From contig CAXKVR010000050.1 of NCBI GenBank assembly GCA_964058845.1, positions 1 through 64,000 of the forward strand: 64,000 nucleotides of DNA, in the 5' to 3' direction. The notes beneath the pieces are model-generated. The model had not been told where the DNA came from. It saw only the letters and a program-made list of their open reading frames with translations, and searched no databases. This document shows, one piece after another, positions 58,533 through 64,000 of the stretch (positions within the stretch are counted from its first letter, which is position 1; each line of letters opens with the position of its first letter). Source of the DNA: Carex sylvatica. Lineage: Eukaryota; Streptophyta; Magnoliopsida; Poales; Cyperaceae. The translations under genes were made by a program, and so were the position numbers.

Positions 58533-58764
58533 ATCTCGATTAGAACGCGACAGTGAGTAGATTTGGTCGTCGTCGGAGTACAGCGGCGGTTGAAAAAACG
58601 GATCCAATCGTAGAGCGAGATGGCGATTAAAGTACTAGAGTGGTCTATATCTCGATTGGAGCGCGACGGTAAGTAGATCCGGTTGTCGTCGGAGCGCGGC
58701 GGCGGTTGAAGAAGCGGATCCGGTCGTAGAGCGAGATAATGATTAAAATATTAGAATTATTACG
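58533..58764 (+). repeat. 116-bp GC-rich tandem duplication
   Basis: ATCTCGATTAGAACGCGACA (58533) and ATCTCGATTGGAGCGCGACG (58649) start two units that both continue with GTAGAT..GGT.GTCGTCGGAG, GCGGCGGTTGAA and CGGATCC.. GTCGTAGAGCGAGAT. Most differences are transitions (G/A, C/T). The block is a GC-rich island in AT-rich DNA and has no open frame. Confidence 0.85.
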
Positions 58765-58769
58765 AGAAA

Positions 58770-61700
58770 ATTAGAATATTATGTTAGTTTAGAGAATTTT
58801 ATGAGAATAAATAAATAGATTTAGAAATTACGATCATTTGATTTAATGTAAATACGTTTTTTATCAATAAAATTGGTAGTAGATATTTAAAGCCACTAAC
58901 TTTTAAAAAAAAAAAATTGATAGTTGAAAGAGAGAGATAGAATGATTGTCAAAATTAAAATTTAATCTTTAATTGTCACAGGGTGCAAATTTAAGAGGTG
59001 AGCCATTACTCCAATATTTTTAATTATATGCTTGCAGATATCATTGTCTGATTTTATTCTAAAAAAAAATCGATATGATATTGAAAAAAATACTTATTTG
59101 ATAATTGTCGCAACCGATATTAAAACTTGTCTAGGTAAAAATTACAGTAATATATTAAAATTTGTGATTCTAAAAATGACATGTTTTGCATTAAATTATT
59201 TTTTCTACTATTATTTTCTATCTGTTTTTCGTGTACAAAACTTTTTAAGGCTATACCACGTTGGTTAATTTTAACTATAATAGCATGCAAATTATTTATA
59301 TATCACATATCAAAGCAATTTTCAATTAATTTTGTCTATTTTTTTTATGATCAGATGACCAGCATATTAATTGGAGCAATATAAAAAATTGACACAAAAT
59401 TGGATTGTTTAGCAATTCCCTTTAATAAAATATTGCCGACAAATGAACCTTTTCCAGCATCTTTTTTCCCTTCAAGGCTTCAACCGAAAAGCGAACACTA
59501 AATTCCATTGACTGATTGAAATGTGGCTTATGTGGGACCCATGTGCAGTGGCCCATAATTGTATGGATTTCCATTTAAGGTCAATGTACCATGTGTTGAT
59601 AATTGGATTGCTATTATAATAATATATATGTCACGTTGCAGGTTGACTATGTTCAATGAAATGGCTTTCTATATTCTCAAAATCCAAGGTTAGTATAATG
59701 GTATTATGAATTCGTATTTTTATTTTTATATCTAGCCATCTAAATCATGTAATACTATTTTCATGTAAACATTTACTTAGAAATCAAATTTTGCGTTTTT
59801 TATTATTTTTATTTTTTTAGATAGGTAGAAAATTATATGATCTAACGATTACGTACCATTTCAAAAATAGCGAATTTAACCTATTTTTAATAGATAAAAA
59901 AATTAAAATATATATATAATATGATTGATAAATACATTTTCATACAAAAATTATACAAAGATTATATTAAAGAGTTTAAATCTACTATTAAAACTTTAAA
60001 AATAAAAAATATAAATTCATGACGCATTGCAAAATAGCATAGCCTCAATATAATATTGCTACAATGTAAGTTTCAACGCGACAAAAGAACATGGATATCA
60101 CACCCCAAGTACCCAACAGGCAACAGCACAGCATTGATAAAACCTCCGGTTTATTTTATTTTTTAAACTTTTTCACCAATCAATTTTATTTACCACTTTG
60201 TGTAATTGTTAGGAACAGATGTCCCCACTTGCCCTTCTGCGAGGGTGCCACGTGGCATGTCAAGGGTCAAGTGTGGATAAATGAAATCCATATCTTTGGA
60301 TCTCATGGCTGGCCTCCACTTTGTATTGGTTGCACATTTTCTTTTGTCTGCTTCAATATTTTTTCTTTTCTTTTTTAAATTCCATCTTATTTGGAATAAA
60401 ATTGGGAATATTACGTATTGCTCTTTGACCAAGGTGCAACACCTATAGTTTGACTTTGTATCTCTTTCTCTATCACTTATTACTTTACCCAATTTAGCTT
60501 TACTAAATTTTTTTAATTATCTAGTAGAAATTATGTGTAAAATTAACACAAACAAAATTACTATAAGCACGTGGCTATTTGTGGATGAGCAGAGGATGAA
60601 GTTACTATGACGCTAATTAGCATGCTTAATTAGTTTAAGAGTGCTAATGATAATAGTTTAATTCGCTTGCGCGCTAATGAACGCATGCCACATCATCTGC
60701 AAGTATTAACAATGGCGAAATAAAAAAAATTATAACTGAGAGACTGAATCTAATAAATAATAATAATCACAGATATATATTTTAGATCGTGGTATATTTG
60801 TTGCAAATGATTTATCAATAGAGGAACAGACTATAAATTTTATTGAAAACAACAAATAATAATATGTGAAATTTATAATATTTTGAACTATAAAGGAACT
60901 CAAGTAGGGGTGAAAACGGAGCGGCTACGGAGCGGATAGTGCTGATACGATCTGAAGATGAGCGAAGAGGTGTGAAGAAAAACGGAGGTGAACCTACACA
61001 AAATCAAAAAAGAAAACTCAGTCACCATTTCACCTCTAAATCGGAGTGTAGAGAAGGTGAAATGGTTGGCGTCTCCTTTCCTTCTTTTTTTCATTAATAA
61101 TATATTGCTCGTACAAATAACTTCAAACAACGCATTAATAAAGTCAGCTTTTCTAATTATTAGGAGATTCTATATTTATTTGCAAGTATTTGTTTTTAAC
61201 TATTTGCTGACTATATATGATTAATATATCCACTCAGAATGAGAAGTAGCCTTATTTATAGATAGCATTGATCATTATAATTTCTAGCAATCATATGATT
61301 TTTTTTTCTTTTTACAAAGTAACCTAAAAATAACCCTCTATGATATGACAGAAGGCAATAACGTAACACAGTGAAGACATTGTCACAACTAATTCAACAA
61401 TGGCCAATATCATGCATTGCATTTGAATCACTCAACCAAACATTCGAATGTGACATGCATTTTTTTTTTAATGTAATTTTCTTGCCGACACTGATAAAAA
61501 TATATTTCTTTTAATTAGAAATAAAAGGATGATAGAGGTCATTAAATTTGCTTCAGTTGTTTGTTTAGGATGTCTTAGGGATTTTTTTTTTTTTTTTGGT
61601 AAACACAGATAAGAATTAATTACTTGATGAATCATTGTTTATCAAATTATTTAATTCGTATTGTGACCAATAAAATAAGGATATCTAAGAAAATATTTTT

Positions 61701-62200
61701 TATTAGTTTATCGAATAATGATAAAGATACAAAAGCTATTCTATACTCATTACTCTATGCTGAAATTGATAAATATATATGATATTTTCTTAACTGTTTG
61801 TTCAACCATGTGCGGCTTCTAATGTTTGGAAAATTTAATTATATAGGGTACAGTATTATCCTATTATAATGATTGATTTCTTTTAAAATAATAAAACCAT
61901 CAATAATTGATATCTTATTTATACAGTGTATATTTTTATATGTGATGCATAAAGTCAACATCGCTCTGTTAATGATATATTTATCTCATATGAATTTATT
62001 ACAACTAGAATGCATTAATTCCTCTTGTACAGTCATACAGAGTACAGAGCGAGCATTGGAGGAATTAATCACATGACAAATCAACATTTTTATGTCCCCC
62101 TTTTTACTATAAATTTGACCTAATACTACGTATATATCTCATTTCCTTTTATGCATATATATATCGAACATGACAAGACCTTATTGCTGACTGATAGATA
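58770..62200. other. AT-rich spacer with scattered MITE-like debris
   Basis: No gene was recognised. A possible diverged hairpin element lies at about 59690-60055, ending GCATAGCCTCAATATAA, similar to the AGGCTATG-end family. A palindromic G-box TGCCACGTGGCA lies at 60247-60258 without an adjacent gene. Short frames (59032-59384, 60091-60492, 60900-61224, 61873-62076) lack family features. Confidence 0.5.
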
Positions 62201-62202
62201 TC

Positions 62203-62602
62203 TCATGTCTAGTCGAAATATAATGCTGCGGCTCCAACAACCAATAACTGGCCTCAAATCAAACTACGTACCATGTTGAGGCGCCAACCATATATATATA
62301 TTATAATTAATTAAAATCCTTTAGATCTTTCTCTCGAAAGGTACAATCACCTTCAAGAATCAAACCATTAAATTAAATAAAGGACACATTAATTAACATC
62401 ACCCTCTCCGGCCAGGTTCGGAGATGTAATTCAAATTTTCAGTTTGAAATCCTGATCTTCTCATCAGAATTCGGATTAATATGAATCAATTTGAAAATTT
62501 ACAAAATTTTCTATAATAGTTGTTTGATCACAAACAAATGAAACGGATTTGCCCTTCCAAAGAAACAACAGCAACAAAAATTATTAATAATAATAATAAT
62601 AA
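62203..62602 (+). repeat. Direct duplication, copy 1 (1388-bp spacing)
   Basis: From TCATGTCTAGTCGAAATATA to AACAACAGCAACAAAAATTA the sequence is repeated at 63591-64000, with substitutions and small indels. Examples are CTCAAATCAAACTACGT.CCA and GAAACGGATTTGCCCTTCC. Both copies are followed by the beginning of the same AGGCTA(T/C)A MITE end, and an (AAT)n run precedes it in each. Confidence 0.9.
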
Positions 62603-62990
62603 GAGTGAGGCTATAGTACTATATATGCGCTATAATTGGTCTGTACTATAAATCAATATCTTTGTTTTTAATATTCAAACAGTCGATTTGAACCGTTCCA
62701 TATGATCTCCATATCAAAATGTACTTGATGATCAAATTTGACAATTTTTAGAATTTTTTATTAGTTTTTTAGATAGATGGAATATGATTTATCTAAAAAT
62801 TATATACCACTCAAAAGTATAAATTATATATATATATTAAAAATTGTAAAAAAAACTTTAAAAAAATATAAAATTTAGCATGCAAATATATTTTCATATG
62901 GAGATCACGTTGAATAACTCATATCAACTACTCGGACATTAAAATAAAAATATTAACTTATAGTATAGATCAATCCACACTATGCATGTT
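62603..62990. repeat. Hairpin MITE-like element, GAGGCTATAGTAC end
   Basis: Paired blocks: AACAGTCGATTTGAACCGTT with the complement of ATTGAATAACTCATATCAAC-type sequence, ATGATCTCCATATCAAAATG with CATATGGAGATCACG, and TATAAATCAATATCTTTG with TATTAACTTATAGTATAG. It is the same family as 12822-13195. The right end lies at an (AAT)n microsatellite (about 62995-63015), so the insertion site is masked. Confidence 0.6.
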
Positions 62991-63590
62991 ACCACAATAA
63001 TAATAATAATAATAATGAGTTCCATTTTTTATCAATTATTCTAAGAGTCTACTATTAATAAATGCATGTGAGACGATACATGATACATGCATGATCTCAG
63101 AACTTATCAGCCCCTCAAATGTCAATATGTCAGTATATCAAAATGCTTCCTTATAGCTCGACATTATCTGAATTTAGTGTAGATTTGCATAATAGTGTTT
63201 CAAGCAACAAACGAGTGACAATTCAATACCACAGTGCTAGACCAATGGTCGACATTAATTTCACAAAATAAATTCAGATTTCTCAAAAGCAACACTCGGT
63301 ATACTCACAATGGTTTAAACGCTTAGCGTAAAATGATGGTAATTAGTCTAATATACGTATATATTACATTATTTTAAACTAAGCGCATTGACTGAGTCAA
63401 AAAGTTTTGAAAGTATACATTCCTTTTTATGTTTTTAAAATATATAATATAGAGTTGGGTTGTGATGCATTGCAATATATAAGTTCTCTTGTACACTGGT
63501 TTGTAAACTGTTGAATTCGAAGTTCAAACAATTAATTAAAAAAACTCAACATATTTCTTCATATTAAAATGTGCTTGGAGAGCAAATTCT
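62991..63590. other. Spacer between duplication copies
   Basis: It starts with an (AAT)n microsatellite. The last 150 bases (TTGTGATGCATTGCAATATA ... ATTAAAATGTGCTTGGAGAG) look like a truncated piece of the hairpin MITE family. The duplication copy begins directly behind it, at TCATGTCTAG. Confidence 0.5.
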
Positions 63591-64000
63591 TCATGTCTAG
63601 TCGAAATATAATGTGGCTCTAACAACCAATAACTGGCCTCAAATCAAACTACGTGCCATGTTGAGGCGCCAACCATATATTATAACTAATTAAGTTAATC
63701 CTTTCTTTCTCCTCAAAAGATTATTCTTAAGTAATCTAGTAGCATATCGAAAGGTACAATCACCTTCAAGAATCAAGCCAATGAAGAACAAATTAACATC
63801 ACCCTCTCCGGGTTCGGAGATGTAATTCAAATTTTCAGTTGGAAATTCCGATTTGATCAGAATTCAGATTAAGGTGAATCAATTCGAAAATTTTCAAAAT
63901 TTTCTATAATAGTTGTCCGATCAGAAACAAATGAAACGGATTTGCCCTTCCAAAGAAACAACAACAACAAAATAATAATAAGAATGAGGCTACATTACTA
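63591..64000 (+). repeat. Direct duplication, copy 2 (runs to window end)
   Basis: It matches 62203-62620, including the start of the MITE end (GAATGAGGCTACATTACTA) that reaches the window edge. The duplicated unit may therefore continue beyond the window and include another MITE copy. A 40-base insertion (ATTATTCTTAAGTAATCTAG and neighbours, about 63720) is specific to this copy. Confidence 0.88.

Noticed and set aside
60247..60258. G-box TGCCACGTGGCA as a promoter element
   Set aside because: No gene was recognised nearby on either strand, so a single palindrome is not enough to call a promoter.

Overview
This is eukaryotic, plant (eudicot-type) nuclear DNA. It is AT-rich, its genes have GT-AG introns, and transposon debris separates them. 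The protein families are plant-type: a TAF8-like TFIID subunit, UPF3, AIG1/IAN GTPases, an NPF4-type transporter, a MULE carrying a plant mobile domain gene, and Copia, LINE and LTR remnants. No tRNA or rRNA gene was recognised. Layout: a LINE remnant (1-323, minus); an intronless TAF8-like gene (2749-3435, minus); a complete 12-exon UPF3 gene (5191-9737, minus, 485 aa predicted); an AT-rich, MITE-rich stretch to 16.7 kb; a small Pack-MULE-like element (16692-17311); and a complete 5-exon IAN/AIG1 GTPase gene (18333-21339, plus, 338 aa, C-terminal CaaX box). An 8-kb Mutator-like element (21666-29664) follows directly. It carries a decayed transposase lacking its catalytic core and an antisense plant-mobile-domain gene. 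From about 32.46 to 43.33 kb lies a second, degenerate IAN copy. It lost half of exon 1 and all of exons 2-3 to a 4.2-kb AT-rich segment containing a 760-bp fold-back, and a decayed Ty1/Copia element (38415-43088) sits in its 3' flank. A complete 6-exon NRT1/PTR (NPF4.3/4.4-like) transporter gene follows (43647-49209, minus, 592 aa). From 49.2 kb to the end no protein-coding host gene was recognised: there are LTR-retrotransposon remnants (about 52.0-55.26 kb), a LINE remnant (56.59-57.16 kb), several tandem duplications, and a 1.39-kb-spaced direct duplication at the right edge. The most informative structure is the tandem IAN pair. Each copy preserves the empty site of an element inserted in the other: the 8-kb MULE is beside copy 1 and missing from copy 2, while a 377-bp MITE is in copy 2 and missing from copy 1. 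Both insertions therefore postdate the duplication and can be defined to the base with 9-10 bp target duplications. From memory, UPF3 and an IAN gene are also adjacent in Arabidopsis (AT1G33980/AT1G33970), which would make this pair conserved microsynteny. I see no clearly novel functional system. The main candidates for follow-up are the MULE-borne plant-mobile-domain gene, the fold-back inside the broken IAN copy, and a MITE family with GAATTCGTATCC ends.
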